Notes: generated by a model from the letters alone, not told the origin. Positions 40,277-50,113 are shown, counted from the stretch's first letter. The stretch is DNA of 64,000 bases from Paenibacillus tyrphae (GCF_024158745.1 NZ_JAMZAW010000021.1:100295-164294); one strand, 5' to 3'. Program-made: numbers and translations.

Positions 40277-41965
40277 ATGGGTATGAGTAAAACGCGCAAA
40301 ACGCTCGCTATGCTGCTTGCCTTGGTCACGGCCGTATCCGTGAGCGCATGTTCCGCAGATCGCGGCAACGAACCGGCCAAAGAGGCGAAAACCGCTTCCG
40401 CGGACACGGCGGCTCCGGCCGGAAATCCCGACGAGCCGGGCTGGAAGTCCGACACGAAGCCGATTACGTTCGACTGGTATTTGAATTTCTCCTGGTTTCC
40501 GAACAAGTGGGGCGTCGATCCGACCTCCCAATACGTCACGAAGAAAACGGGCGTGAACATCAACTTTATCGTTCCGGCCGGCAACGAAAACGAAAAGCTG
40601 AATACGATGATCGCTTCCGGCAAGCTGCCCGATTTCATTACGCTGGGGTGGTACGAAGACGCGGTCAAGAAAATGATCGAAGGGGGCATGGTTCTGCCTC
40701 TGGACGAGTTGGCGAAGCAATACGACCCGTACTTCTTCAAGGTAACGGACCCGGCTAAGACCACTTGGTATACGCAGAAGGACGGCCATTTCTACGGGTA
40801 TCCGAACGCGTCCTCGTCCCCGCAGGATTACAAGAAATACGGGGAGAATTTCGTTTCCAACCAGACCTTTCTGGTCCGCAAAGATATGTACGAAGCTCTC
40901 GGCAAGCCGGATATGAGAACGCCGGAAGGCTTTCTGAAGGCGCTGCAGGCGGCGAAGGAGAAATTCCCGAGCGTGAACGGCCAGCCGCTTATTCCGCTGG
41001 GGCTGCACGAGTTTGGAGATACCGGCAACTACTCGCTGTTTGATGCGAACCAGAATTCCTCGATGCTGGCTAACTTTCTGGCGGTTCCTTACGAAAAGGA
41101 CGGCAAGCTGTACGACCGGTATACCGACCCCGAATTGGTGAAGTGGCTGAAGACGTTCCGCCAAGCCAACGAACTCGGCCTGCTCGCCAAAGACGTTTTC
41201 ATCGACAAACGTCCGCAAATGGAGGAGAAAATCGCCCAGGGCCGATACTTCGCCATGCTGTTCCAACGCTCCGATATGGCCAATCAAAATATTTCGCTGT
41301 ATCAGAAAGATCCGAACACGGCCTACATTGCCATCGACGGACCGGCCAACGCGAAGCAGGACCCGCCGACGTTGGCAGGTCCGGGAATTGCCGGCTGGAC
41401 GGTGACGCTCATCTCCAAGGATGTGAAAGACAAGGCGAGAGCGATCAAGTTCCTCAGTTACCTGATCAGCGAAGAAGGGAATAAGGATCTGTTCTTGGGC
41501 GAAAAGGGCATCAGCTACGATACCATTGACGGAAAAGACCAATTCAAGCCCGAAGCGCTGGAGATGCTGAACAAAGACCGCTCCGCTTTCGACAAGAAGT
41601 ACGGCGCCTCCCATACCTTCTGGATGCTGATGGATACGAACATGAGCCTCAAATGGGCGCCTCCCAGCGTCGATCCGATCAAGCAGCCGGAAGCGTGGAC
41701 CCGGGGCAAGACGAAGAGCTTCTCGCAATACGATAACATCGTGCCGACAGGCAACTCCGTCGAAGGGATCGCCAACACGAAGATTGCCCAGCTCTGGGGC
41801 AAGGCGCTGCCGAAGCTGCTGCTTGCCAAGTCCGATGCGGAGTTCGATCAGCTCTTCGACAAATTTCAGAAGGATCGGCAGACCGCCGGATTGGAGAAGG
41901 TGAGAGCGTACCAGCAAAAAGAATTCGAGGCCAACAGCCAAAAGATTGCGCAATTCGCCAAGTAG
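40277..41965 (+). CDS. ABC importer extracellular solute-binding lipoprotein (second system)
   Basis: A 562-residue substrate-binding lipoprotein. The signal peptide ends in SVSAC, followed by a charged linker and the two-lobe fold (TGVNINFIVPAGNENEKLNTMIASGKLPDFITLG). The ATG at 40277 lies nine bases after AAAGGGG; an open frame further upstream only runs through the permease gene in another frame. The group is common next to YesM/YesN regulators in Paenibacillus. The ligand is probably an oligosaccharide of unknown type. Confidence 0.92.
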   Translation: MGMSKTRKTLAMLLALVTAVSVSACSADRGNEPAKEAKTASADTAAPAGNPDEPGWKSDTKPITFDWYLNFSWFPNKWGVDPTSQYVTKKTGVNINFIVPAGNENEKLNTMIASGKLPDFITLGWYEDAVKKMIEGGMVLPLDELAKQYDPYFFKVTDPAKTTWYTQKDGHFYGYPNASSSPQDYKKYGENFVSNQTFLVRKDMYEALGKPDMRTPEGFLKALQAAKEKFPSVNGQPLIPLGLHEFGDTGNYSLFDANQNSSMLANFLAVPYEKDGKLYDRYTDPELVKWLKTFRQANELGLLAKDVFIDKRPQMEEKIAQGRYFAMLFQRSDMANQNISLYQKDPNTAYIAIDGPANAKQDPPTLAGPGIAGWTVTLISKDVKDKARAIKFLSYLISEEGNKDLFLGEKGISYDTIDGKDQFKPEALEMLNKDRSAFDKKYGASHTFWMLMDTNMSLKWAPPSVDPIKQPEAWTRGKTKSFSQYDNIVPTGNSVEGIANTKIAQLWGKALPKLLLAKSDAEFDQLFDKFQKDRQTAGLEKVRAYQQKEFEANSQKIAQFAK

Positions 41966-41985
41966 TTCGAGCGGTTCGGCCCGCG

Positions 41986-42016
41986 AGCCCGGCTTCCGGG
42001 GCTCCGGGCTTTTTTC
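41986..42016 (+). terminator. Terminator after the second importer operon
   Basis: AGCCCGG pairs with CCGGGCT, followed by TTTTTT. Confidence 0.8.
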
Positions 42017-42070
42017 ATATTTCCGTATTAAAATAAGAGAACAAACGTCGGATAAAGGCTGGGGACGAAA

Positions 42071-43975
42071 ATGAAAAGCATGCGGAGCATAAGGCTTGCC
42101 AGATTGACGGACCGCATTTCCATACAGTTCAAGCTGATCGGGGCCTATATTTTCATTATTTTGATCCCTATCATTTTGTTTTCATGGTATATATTCAACG
42201 GCTTTTATCATAATACGATTCAAGATACGCTCAAGAAAAATCAATATGCGCTGTCCAGCGAGAAAGCGTATATTTTGAATAATATGGAAATCATGCTACG
42301 CACGGCACAGTTCTACACGGCGAACAAAGAGCTCATGAATTATATGCAAAGCCCGGACGATCTGGAGGTTCCCGAGCTCGTCGATTTCAATGCCAAGTCG
42401 TTCTCCAATTTGCAAAGGCTCATGTTTAATAACCCTAACATTACGAATGTCCGCCTGTTTACGAATAATCCGAATACGATGGAAATCTGGCCGATGATTT
42501 TCCATGAAAGCCGGATCTCTGCAAGGCCGTGGTACAAGAGCGTACTGGAGCAGCGGGGCGAATTCCTTTGGGAGATTTTGAAGGATGAAAAAGACATCAT
42601 GAACCGGGCCACGGCGGACAACCGGGCTGCGTCGACCTATGTCTCGCTGTTGAAAGAAATTTATTACCCGAGCGACAAGCATGTCGGCATTCTTGAGGTG
42701 GACATGAAAATCGATAAGTTTTTTCAAAAAGTGTTCAGTCCCCTTCAAGACGATCAGTCCCGCATGCTGGTTATCGACCGTTCGGGACGAATGTTCACCG
42801 ACACGGGCAGCGCTTTTTTCAAGGATATCGACTTGGAGCGGCTTCGGCGCGATTGGGCGGAGCGTCCTCATGAGGAAGGGGCCAGCTTTACGTTTACGGT
42901 CGGGGACACGCCGTATTTGTGCCTGACGACGCCGATCGACCAGATGGACGCCTATCTGCTCAATGTCGTATCTCTAGAAAATCAGGTGACGCAAATTCGG
43001 CATACGCGCAATCTCTTCATCGCCGCAGCGGTCGTCCTCATCGCGCTCTTGTCCGTGATCACTTATTTTTTGCAGTCGCTGATCTTGAAAAAGCTGCACA
43101 TTTTGCGCGATTCGATGAAAAAGGTGCGCCGGGGAGATCTGAATGTGCAGATCGATATCGATGCGGGCGGCGAGGTAGGCGAGCTTGCGCATCATTTTCG
43201 GCAGATGATGAAGAAAATGAACGAGCTGATCGTGGAAGCGGTGAATAAACAAGCGGCGACGAAGGAGGCGGAGCTGCATGCTCTTAAAAATCAGATCGAC
43301 GCCCATTTCCTCTACAATACGCTGGAGAATCTGAAGATGCTGGCCGAAGTGGAGGCGCAGTACACCATCTCGGACGCGTTGACCTCTCTCGGGGCATTGA
43401 TGCGCTACAGCCTGAAGTGGTCGAGCGAATACGTGCAGCTTCGGGACGAATTGCAGCACATCCGCAACTACATCGCCATTATGAATATGCGCTATGACGA
43501 TAAGCTCGACCTGCAGCTGGATATTCCCGAAGGATACCGGGAGCAGGAGATGCTGAAGATGTCGCTGCAGCCTCTTGTGGAAAATGCGGTTAAGCACGGC
43601 ATGCGGACAGAGCGCACACGACGGGAGGGGATTGCGATTCGGATTCGGGCTTGGAGAGGGGACGAATCGACGTACATTGAGGTGACGGACAACGGGGCCG
43701 GCATGCCGGGGGAGAAGCTTGCCGAGCTGCGCGAGAAGCTCGTTATGGACGATGTTCGATTCCAGGTCCAATATGGACAGCGGTTATCCGGGGAGCAGGA
43801 AGGCAGAGGGATCGGCCTGCGCAATGTGATGCAAAGGATCGCCATGCATTACGGCGGCGAGTACGGACTGACCGTGGACAGCGAGGAGGGAGCTTACACC
43901 CGGGTGACGATAAAGCTGCCCTATTTGATTTTATCGGGAGGGTTGTCTGCAGATGAGAAAAGTGCTTATCGTTGA
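42071..43975 (+). CDS. Sensor histidine kinase, YesM type
   Basis: A 634-residue membrane kinase: helix at about 25-45, extracellular sensor to about 310, second helix (LFIAAAVVLIALLSVITYFLQ), HAMP domain, His_kinase domain with the predicted phosphorylated H412 and a GHKL ATPase domain (LQPLVENAVKHGM; NGAGMPGEKL; GRGIGLRNVMQRI). The H-box reads QIDAHFLYNTLENL rather than the common QINPHFLYNTL. It overlaps the response-regulator gene by 23 bases and lies behind the second importer, which it probably controls in response to an extracellular sugar or the binding protein. Confidence 0.92.
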   Translation: MKSMRSIRLARLTDRISIQFKLIGAYIFIILIPIILFSWYIFNGFYHNTIQDTLKKNQYALSSEKAYILNNMEIMLRTAQFYTANKELMNYMQSPDDLEVPELVDFNAKSFSNLQRLMFNNPNITNVRLFTNNPNTMEIWPMIFHESRISARPWYKSVLEQRGEFLWEILKDEKDIMNRATADNRAASTYVSLLKEIYYPSDKHVGILEVDMKIDKFFQKVFSPLQDDQSRMLVIDRSGRMFTDTGSAFFKDIDLERLRRDWAERPHEEGASFTFTVGDTPYLCLTTPIDQMDAYLLNVVSLENQVTQIRHTRNLFIAAAVVLIALLSVITYFLQSLILKKLHILRDSMKKVRRGDLNVQIDIDAGGEVGELAHHFRQMMKKMNELIVEAVNKQAATKEAELHALKNQIDAHFLYNTLENLKMLAEVEAQYTISDALTSLGALMRYSLKWSSEYVQLRDELQHIRNYIAIMNMRYDDKLDLQLDIPEGYREQEMLKMSLQPLVENAVKHGMRTERTRREGIAIRIRAWRGDESTYIEVTDNGAGMPGEKLAELREKLVMDDVRFQVQYGQRLSGEQEGRGIGLRNVMQRIAMHYGGEYGLTVDSEEGAYTRVTIKLPYLILSGGLSADEKSAYR

Positions 43976-45518
43976 CGATGAGAAAAATATTAGGCTCGGG
44001 TTGAAAGCGATGATCGACCGCCTGTTCCCGGACGCTTATACGTTCGATTTTGCCGAAGACGGGGCGGAGGCGCTGGAGATTTTGTATCGGGCCTCCATGG
44101 ATGTCGTGATTACAGACATCCGGATGCCGGTGATGGACGGGATTGCGCTGATTCAGCGGATTCAGGAGCTGGAGCGGAAGCCGGCCGTCGTTATTTTGAG
44201 CGGCCACGATGACTTTCCATACGCTCAAGAAGCGATCCGCTGCGATGTGTCGGAATATTTGCTCAAGCCGATCGTCCGTGACGAGCTGGCCCGGACGATG
44301 CTGAAGCTGGAGAAGGAGCTGAAGCAGAGGGAGCGCATCGACGAACAATTGACGAGTTCAATGCGGCAGCAGGAAGCCTATCGGGAAAGTCAGCTAAGCT
44401 ATTTGCTGCGCCATCCGCATCCGGACGAGCCGGGGCTGTTGGAGCGGCTGAAGGGATGCGGTCTGGAGTGGCTGGTGGAGGGCTTTCAGCTTGCGGTGCT
44501 GCAATATCGCGGTTCCGTCCAGGGGATGGGGCCGCCCGAATTTCTGGGGCGCATTCAAGCCGAGCTGGAAAACGCTCCTGAGTCGGCTGGACAGCAGCGT
44601 GCGCACGTATGGGATAAGGAGAATCAGCTTGTGCTGATCGCACAGCGCCGCGAGCTCTTTCAATTTTTGGCCGGACGCATCGCAGAAACGGGTTATTTCG
44701 CATACAGCATGGGAGTGAGCGGCTATACCCAAGGCGTCGCGCGCTTGCGGACGGCTTATCAAGAGGCGGAGCAGGCGCTGAAATATACGTTTCTTCAATC
44801 TGCGCCGGGGGTCGTCTCCTACGAGTGCATCGCCGGGAAGAGCAGGGACTTTGCGATCCCTGCGGACAAGATCAGAAAGCTGGCCAATATGCTGGGCACA
44901 GGCCGGGAGAAGGAAATAACGTCGCTGCTGATGGAAGTGCTCGATATCCGGACGGTGGCGCGATACGATATTGCGTATTTGGAAGGCGTCAGCCGCGCGT
45001 TCAACGAGCTGATTTTTGACAAGGTGTTTCACGTTTACGGGGGCGAATCGGTCGAGATTCTCCGGTTATTCAAGAAGGTCGGGGACCTTTGGAATTTTTA
45101 TTATTTTCACGATTATTACCACAGCGTGGAGGGGCTGCTGCATCGGCTCGATGACTATGTGCGCAGCATGAAGACGTTCCATATCGATCACAAAGAAATG
45201 AAGCAGGCTGTGCAGTATATGCAAGATAATTTCCATAAAGATTTGAACATGGCCGTCGTTTCCAATCACGTGTCGTTGAACTATTCCTATTTCAGCCAAG
45301 CCTTTAAAGAATATACCGGCGAGAGCTTCGTGAGCTATTTGAAAAAGCTGCGCATTGACAAAGCCAAGGAGCTGCTTGTCACGACCGGACTCAAAGTGTA
45401 CGAGATCAGCGGGATGACCGGGTTCGAGAATACGAAGCATTTCAGCCGCGTATTCAAGGAAATGGAGGGGATCAGCCCGCAGGAATACCGGGAGCTGCAC
45501 GAAGCGCTGAAGCGGTAG
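43953..45518 (+). CDS. Response regulator with AraC-type DNA-binding domain, YesN type
   Basis: A 521-residue partner of the preceding kinase. The receiver domain (1-125) has DDE at 8-10, the phosphorylation site D55 in VVITDIRMPVMDG, and the conserved lysine in LLKP. A long middle region leads to two AraC-type helix-turn-helices at the C-terminus (MAVVSNHVSLNYSYFSQAFKEYTG and VYEISGMTGFENTKHFSRVFKE). The likely target is the importer operon just upstream. Confidence 0.93.
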   Translation: MRKVLIVDDEKNIRLGLKAMIDRLFPDAYTFDFAEDGAEALEILYRASMDVVITDIRMPVMDGIALIQRIQELERKPAVVILSGHDDFPYAQEAIRCDVSEYLLKPIVRDELARTMLKLEKELKQRERIDEQLTSSMRQQEAYRESQLSYLLRHPHPDEPGLLERLKGCGLEWLVEGFQLAVLQYRGSVQGMGPPEFLGRIQAELENAPESAGQQRAHVWDKENQLVLIAQRRELFQFLAGRIAETGYFAYSMGVSGYTQGVARLRTAYQEAEQALKYTFLQSAPGVVSYECIAGKSRDFAIPADKIRKLANMLGTGREKEITSLLMEVLDIRTVARYDIAYLEGVSRAFNELIFDKVFHVYGGESVEILRLFKKVGDLWNFYYFHDYYHSVEGLLHRLDDYVRSMKTFHIDHKEMKQAVQYMQDNFHKDLNMAVVSNHVSLNYSYFSQAFKEYTGESFVSYLKKLRIDKAKELLVTTGLKVYEISGMTGFENTKHFSRVFKEMEGISPQEYRELHEALKR

Positions 45519-45594
45519 TGGCTTCCGCTGAACGAATCGTCCGGCTTTCCGTAGCAGGCAGGACCGGCACCGCAAGCGGGAATGGCCCAAATGG

Positions 45595-47640
45595 TTACCC
45601 GTTGCGGCTGTCCAATATTTTGGCCGCCAATTGCGTCCGGTTTTTCAGCCCGGTCTTTTGCAGCATCGCATTGACGTGCTTCTTCACGGCAACCTCGCTG
45701 ATGTACAGGGCGGCTGCGATTTGCGCATTCGTATCGCCGCGTACGAGCAGGTCGGCGACTTCGCGCTCTCTGGGCGTGAAGTCCAAGGCTTCCCCGGCCA
45801 CCGGCCCCGGCGAAGACGGAGCGTGTTCCTTGGAGCTGCGGATCAGTCGGTCCAGAAACGCGGCCAGCTTTTCCTTGCGCGTATCCACCCGGTACGTGGG
45901 AGTCGGGGTCGTGCCGTCATAGCCGCGGTGCTCCGCCCCGGGAACCGTCTCGAAGCCGAGGCTGCGGAAAGCGAGCTTGTAGTAATCGAGCGGGGGCGGG
46001 GAGGTAAGCAGCACCTTGCCGGCCATCATGGATTCGAAAAGCAGGCGGATAATGTCCGAACGCAGCTCTTCTTTTTCCAGATTTTCCACATCGATCGTAA
46101 ACAGAAACGTGCCGGACGCTTGCTCCGGCGGCGTGCGGTACCGTGCCTGTTCGCCCGGCGGCAAGCTGGCGAAATACGCGCCGGATATCGGCGACTGCGC
46201 GAGAAAATCGAGCGTCCGCTCGTGAATCGGCACGGCGGCCATCAAGCCGGCGACGCGGCCTTCGGGGCTGCGGAGCAGGCGCAGCTCGCAGCCAAGCTGC
46301 AGCATCCGGGGCAGCTCGAGCCCCGTCAGTCGGTACAGCGTCTGCTCCGCCGTCATCGTGAAGCGGAACAACGTGTCCGATTCCGGGTCCGAGCAGGCGA
46401 TTTTCCAGCTGCGGGCTTCCCGTTTGCGCCGGTCGATATAATTTTCCGCATCGTTCAGGTTGTGCGCATCAATCGTTTCCAGATAGTTCCCCGACCCCGG
46501 GGCATGGCGAAAATGGGCCCGCAGCACCGGATTGTCCGTGTGAGGAATCATCTCGGCGATCTCCCACGACACGTCCTGCTTGAAGGGAATCGCGCGGACA
46601 ATCCGCGAATAATACGTTTCGACCAGTTTTTTGCCATACTGTTCGAAGGTTTGCGGCATCCGCTCCCGGAAGGTGAGCCGGATCGTTTCCCGGACCAAAT
46701 CGTGCATTTGCCAGCCGCCGGAGCAGCGCCGTACGAACGACAGACGGATCAGCCGGTCGAACAGCGAAAAGGGCACGTCCCGCTCCTCAAGCAGCGTCAG
46801 CAACTCCTGGTTAAACGTCCGCGGGACGGATGCGGTCAGGATCAGCCTGCGGAGCTCGTCGTCCGGCGCTTCCCGCAGCCACTGGCGTAGAAGGTCTTCC
46901 AGCGGGTCTCCCGAACTTGCGAGGGGGGAGCTATCTGCGCGAGCAATCGGGCCGAGGAGCGATAGCGAGAGCGGGTGCCCGAACGTCCGCATCCATACCG
47001 CTTCCTGAAGCTTTTCGTCGGTGATGCCGTTTTGCAGCAGCCAGTCTTGCGTTTCTTCGTAGCTGAGCTCGGACAACGGAAGCGGTACAATTAGCCTCTG
47101 CCAGGCGGATGAAAGCTGCCAAGACCCTGCCAATGGAAAACGCCCTGCGATCACGAGAAGAATATTCGCATGAAGCCTCGGGATGAACGTCTCGCGAAAC
47201 CATCGGTCGAGGCTGCCCGCCTCCTCATAGTGATCGATGCCAAGGATGATGCGCGTTTCCTCCGCCTTTTGCCGGATGCTATCCAAGCACTGCTCCAGCA
47301 GCGCGGGCTCCTCCGGATTAACCGGTGCTCCCAGCTCAAGCAGAAGGTGCCCGCAGACGGCGGCCGGATTGTTCAAATAATCCCGCATATCGATCCCCAA
47401 ATAACAAGCCCCGTGGTCCGCCGCGCTTCGCCGGAACCGCTCCAGCAGCTGCGTTTTGCCCATCCCTCCGGTGGCGTACACATTAATAATCCGTTCCTGA
47501 CGGCTTGCCAGCTGCGTCACGTATTGCTCGAACACCCCAAGCTCGAACGCCCTGCCGACAAAATCGTCCGCATGCCAGCGCTCCAGCCGTTCCCCTATCG
47601 TTTGAAAAGCAGAAGCTTGTTCCGTTCGTTTCGTCTCCAA
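45595..47640 (-). CDS. STAND-type LuxR family regulator with P-loop ATPase
   Basis: A 681-residue regulator. The N-terminal P-loop NTPase has Walker A ATGGMGKTQLLERF (G58 to T63) and a Walker B-like ILGIDHYEE. A helical winged part follows, with HDLVRETIRLTF. Next is a segment at about 420-585 that may be GNAT-like (RVAGLMAAVPIHERTLDFL). The LuxR helix-turn-helix is at the C-terminus (DFTPREREVADLLVRGDTNAQIAAALYISEVAVKKHVNAMLQKTG). The start is probably TTG at 47640, five bases after GGTGAGG. An upstream ATG at 47772 would overlap the divergent ilvB gene and the promoters. It may regulate ilvBN. Confidence 0.82.
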   Translation of the reverse strand: METKRTEQASAFQTIGERLERWHADDFVGRAFELGVFEQYVTQLASRQERIINVYATGGMGKTQLLERFRRSAADHGACYLGIDMRDYLNNPAAVCGHLLLELGAPVNPEEPALLEQCLDSIRQKAEETRIILGIDHYEEAGSLDRWFRETFIPRLHANILLVIAGRFPLAGSWQLSSAWQRLIVPLPLSELSYEETQDWLLQNGITDEKLQEAVWMRTFGHPLSLSLLGPIARADSSPLASSGDPLEDLLRQWLREAPDDELRRLILTASVPRTFNQELLTLLEERDVPFSLFDRLIRLSFVRRCSGGWQMHDLVRETIRLTFRERMPQTFEQYGKKLVETYYSRIVRAIPFKQDVSWEIAEMIPHTDNPVLRAHFRHAPGSGNYLETIDAHNLNDAENYIDRRKREARSWKIACSDPESDTLFRFTMTAEQTLYRLTGLELPRMLQLGCELRLLRSPEGRVAGLMAAVPIHERTLDFLAQSPISGAYFASLPPGEQARYRTPPEQASGTFLFTIDVENLEKEELRSDIIRLLFESMMAGKVLLTSPPPLDYYKLAFRSLGFETVPGAEHRGYDGTTPTPTYRVDTRKEKLAAFLDRLIRSSKEHAPSSPGPVAGEALDFTPREREVADLLVRGDTNAQIAAALYISEVAVKKHVNAMLQKTGLKNRTQLAAKILDSRNG

Positions 47641-47664
47641 CGAGTCCTCACCTGCCGCCGGTTT

Positions 47665-47693
47665 TTTATCACAAAGTATACTATTAGTGTCAA
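47665..47693 (-). promoter_or_regulatory. Promoter of the STAND/LuxR regulator gene
   Basis: On the minus strand TTGACA (47693-47688), a 17-base spacer and GATAAA (47670-47665). TTATCAC over the -10 is repeated as inverted GTGATAA at 47724-47730, so an operator shared with the divergent ilvB promoter is possible. Confidence 0.5.
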
Positions 47694-47764
47694 CCAATGG
47701 GTAGTACCTGCTTCTACGACCCCGTGATAAAGTAACCGTAATCTCATAAAACGGAGGCAGGACG

Positions 47765-49573
47765 ATGAGCACATTCGATACGGAAGCGCGCCGCTTGAGC
47801 GGCTTTGGAGCCGGGCAAGGCCCGGAATGTTACAGCGGACAGGGGGATCTCGCCGAACGGGAGGCGCTTCGTGCCAAGCTGCTTGCCCCGGACCGGGTCA
47901 GCGGTTCGGAGATTTTGCTCCGCACTTTGCTGCTCGAAGGGGTGGAATGCGTATTCGGTTACCCCGGAGGCGCGGTGTTGTACATTTATGACGCGATGCA
48001 CGGGAATCCGCATTTCCGCCATATTCTCACCCGGCACGAGCAGGGGGCCATTCACGCCGCCGACGGATACGCCCGTGCCACCGGCAAAATCGGCGTCTGC
48101 CTGGCGACGTCGGGGCCGGGAGCGACCAATCTGGTTACGGGCATCGCGACCGCGCACATGGATTCGATCCCGCTGGTCGTCATCACCGGCAATGTGGCGA
48201 CTTCACTGATCGGCACAGATGCCTTCCAGGAAGCCGACATCGTCGGTATCACCCAGCCGATTACGAAGCACAGCTATTTCGTCCGTAAGGTGGAAGAACT
48301 GGCTACGATCCTGCGGGAAGCGTTCCACATCGCCGGAACGGGCCGCAAAGGTCCCGTGCTGGTGGACATTCCGAAGGACGTCTCGGCGGCAATCACGGCT
48401 TTCCGGTACCCGGAGACGGTGTCCGTGCGGGGATACCGTCCGGTGCGGGAGGCCAAAGCAAGCGAGGTGGAAGAGCTGCTGCGGGCGATCGAAGCGGCGG
48501 AGCGGCCGCTGATTCTCGCCGGAGGCGGGGCAGTGCAGGCGGGTGCGGCGGAGGAGCTGACGGCGTTCGCCAGCAGGCTGAACGTTTCGGTGACGACGAC
48601 GCTGCTTGGGCTGGGCGCTTTTCCAAGCGGGAACGAGCTGTGGCTCGGCATGCCGGGCATGCACGGGACGTATGCGGCGAATCAGGCGCTGCTGCGCTGC
48701 GACTTCCTACTCTCGGTCGGTGCCCGGTTCGACGACCGCGTTACCATGCGTCTCGACGGCTTCGCGCCTCAGGCCACGATCGCGCACATTGATATCGATG
48801 CCGCGGAGATCGGCAAATTGGTGCCGACCGCGCTGCCCATCACAGGCGACGCCCGGCAGGTTCTACAAGCTGCGAACGCCTTGTCTTCGGGCATCCGGCC
48901 GAAGGAAGGAGCTTGGCTGGAGCAAGTGAAGCGGTGGAAGGCGGACTATCCGTTGACCTATCGCGATTCCGAGACGGAGCTGAAGCCGCAGTACGTGCTG
49001 GAGATGATCTCGCGAACGACGGACGGCGAAGCGATCGTGACGACGGATGTCGGGCAGCATCAGATGTGGACGGCGCAATTTTACAAATTCAAGCATCCCC
49101 GTTCCCTGCTTACCTCCGGCGGCTTGGGCACAATGGGGTTCGGCTTTCCTTCGGCCATCGGGGCGCAGGTGGGGCATCCCGGCCGGTTGGTCGTTTCGGT
49201 CAACGGGGACGGGGGCATGCAGATGTGCGCGCAGGAGCTGGCGATTTGCGCCATTCATCACATTCCGGTCAAGATCGTCGTCATCAACAACCGGACGCTC
49301 GGCATGATCAAGCAGTGGCAGGAGCTGATCTACGACGGCCGGTACAGCCATATCGATCTGTCCGGTAGCCCGGACTTCGTCAAATTAGCCGAAGCGTACG
49401 GGGTCAAAGGGCTGCGAGCGTCTGACAAACGGGAAGCGGAACAGGCGTGGCAGGAAGCGCTGGACACGCCGGTGCCGGTGCTGATCGATTTTCAAGTGTC
49501 CAAGGACGAGCTGGTATTTCCGATGATTCCGCAAGGGCAGACGCTAAGCGATATGATATTGGAGGCGGAGTAG
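47765..49573 (+). CDS. ilvB: Acetolactate synthase large subunit
   Basis: A 602-residue thiamine-diphosphate enzyme that condenses two pyruvates (or pyruvate and 2-oxobutyrate) in branched-chain amino acid synthesis. The catalytic glutamate is E92 in RHEQGAIHAADGYARATG. The FAD/ubiquinone-oxidase-like middle domain and the ThDP motif GDGGMQM...NNRTLGMIKQWQE are intact. The first 40 or so residues are an extension not usual in IlvB. GGAGG precedes the ATG by seven bases. It is followed at three bases by the regulatory subunit. No ilvC or leu genes are seen here. Confidence 0.95.
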   Translation: MSTFDTEARRLSGFGAGQGPECYSGQGDLAEREALRAKLLAPDRVSGSEILLRTLLLEGVECVFGYPGGAVLYIYDAMHGNPHFRHILTRHEQGAIHAADGYARATGKIGVCLATSGPGATNLVTGIATAHMDSIPLVVITGNVATSLIGTDAFQEADIVGITQPITKHSYFVRKVEELATILREAFHIAGTGRKGPVLVDIPKDVSAAITAFRYPETVSVRGYRPVREAKASEVEELLRAIEAAERPLILAGGGAVQAGAAEELTAFASRLNVSVTTTLLGLGAFPSGNELWLGMPGMHGTYAANQALLRCDFLLSVGARFDDRVTMRLDGFAPQATIAHIDIDAAEIGKLVPTALPITGDARQVLQAANALSSGIRPKEGAWLEQVKRWKADYPLTYRDSETELKPQYVLEMISRTTDGEAIVTTDVGQHQMWTAQFYKFKHPRSLLTSGGLGTMGFGFPSAIGAQVGHPGRLVVSVNGDGGMQMCAQELAICAIHHIPVKIVVINNRTLGMIKQWQELIYDGRYSHIDLSGSPDFVKLAEAYGVKGLRASDKREAEQAWQEALDTPVPVLIDFQVSKDELVFPMIPQGQTLSDMILEAE

Positions 49574-49576
49574 GGC

Positions 49577-50113
49577 ATGCAAAAGCACACGATTTCCATC
49601 CTCGTCAACAACCACCCCGGAGTGCTGCAGCGCATTTGCGGACTGTTCGGGCGCCGAGGCTACAACATCGATAGCATCTCCGTCGGCACGGCCGAAGAGG
49701 AAGGGCTGTCGCGGGTCGTCATTACGCTGAAGGGAACCGACACGACGCTGGAGCAAATCGGCCGCCAGTTGGAGAAGCTCATCGACGTGATCGGAGTCGT
49801 CCATGTCAGCCGCTATCCGATGGTTTCGCGGGAGCTGATGCTGGTGAAGCTGCGGGTGGAGCCCGCCACCCGGCCGGAAATTTTCGGCATCGTCGAGACG
49901 TTCCGGTGCTCGGTCATTGACATCGGCACAAACTCGGTCGTCGTTCAGGTCGTCGGAGACACGGACAAAAACAATGCGTTTCTGCACGTCCTGAAGCCGT
50001 ACGGCATTCTGGAGCTGACCCGTACGGGGGAGACGGCCATGAACCGCGGCGAAGGCCAAGCGGGTATCGCTTCCTTTAACGAAAGTTCCCCTTTTCTTTC
50101 CAGCTTAGCTTGA
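49577..50113 (+). CDS. ilvN: Acetolactate synthase small (regulatory) subunit
   Basis: A 178-residue valine-sensing regulatory subunit. The N-terminal ACT domain is HTISILVNNHPGVLQRICGLFGRRGYNIDSISVG, and the C-terminal domain is present (KLRVEPATRPEIFGIVETFRCSVIDIG). The last 25 residues (NRGEGQAGIASFNES onward) diverge from the family. It forms a two-gene operon with ilvB. Confidence 0.94.
   Translation: MQKHTISILVNNHPGVLQRICGLFGRRGYNIDSISVGTAEEEGLSRVVITLKGTDTTLEQIGRQLEKLIDVIGVVHVSRYPMVSRELMLVKLRVEPATRPEIFGIVETFRCSVIDIGTNSVVVQVVGDTDKNNAFLHVLKPYGILELTRTGETAMNRGEGQAGIASFNESSPFLSSLA

Noticed and set aside
47641..47764. T-box or other leader riboswitch before ilvB
   Set aside because: The space is only about 125 bases and shared with a divergent promoter; no T-box sequence (AGGGTGGNACCGCG) is present.
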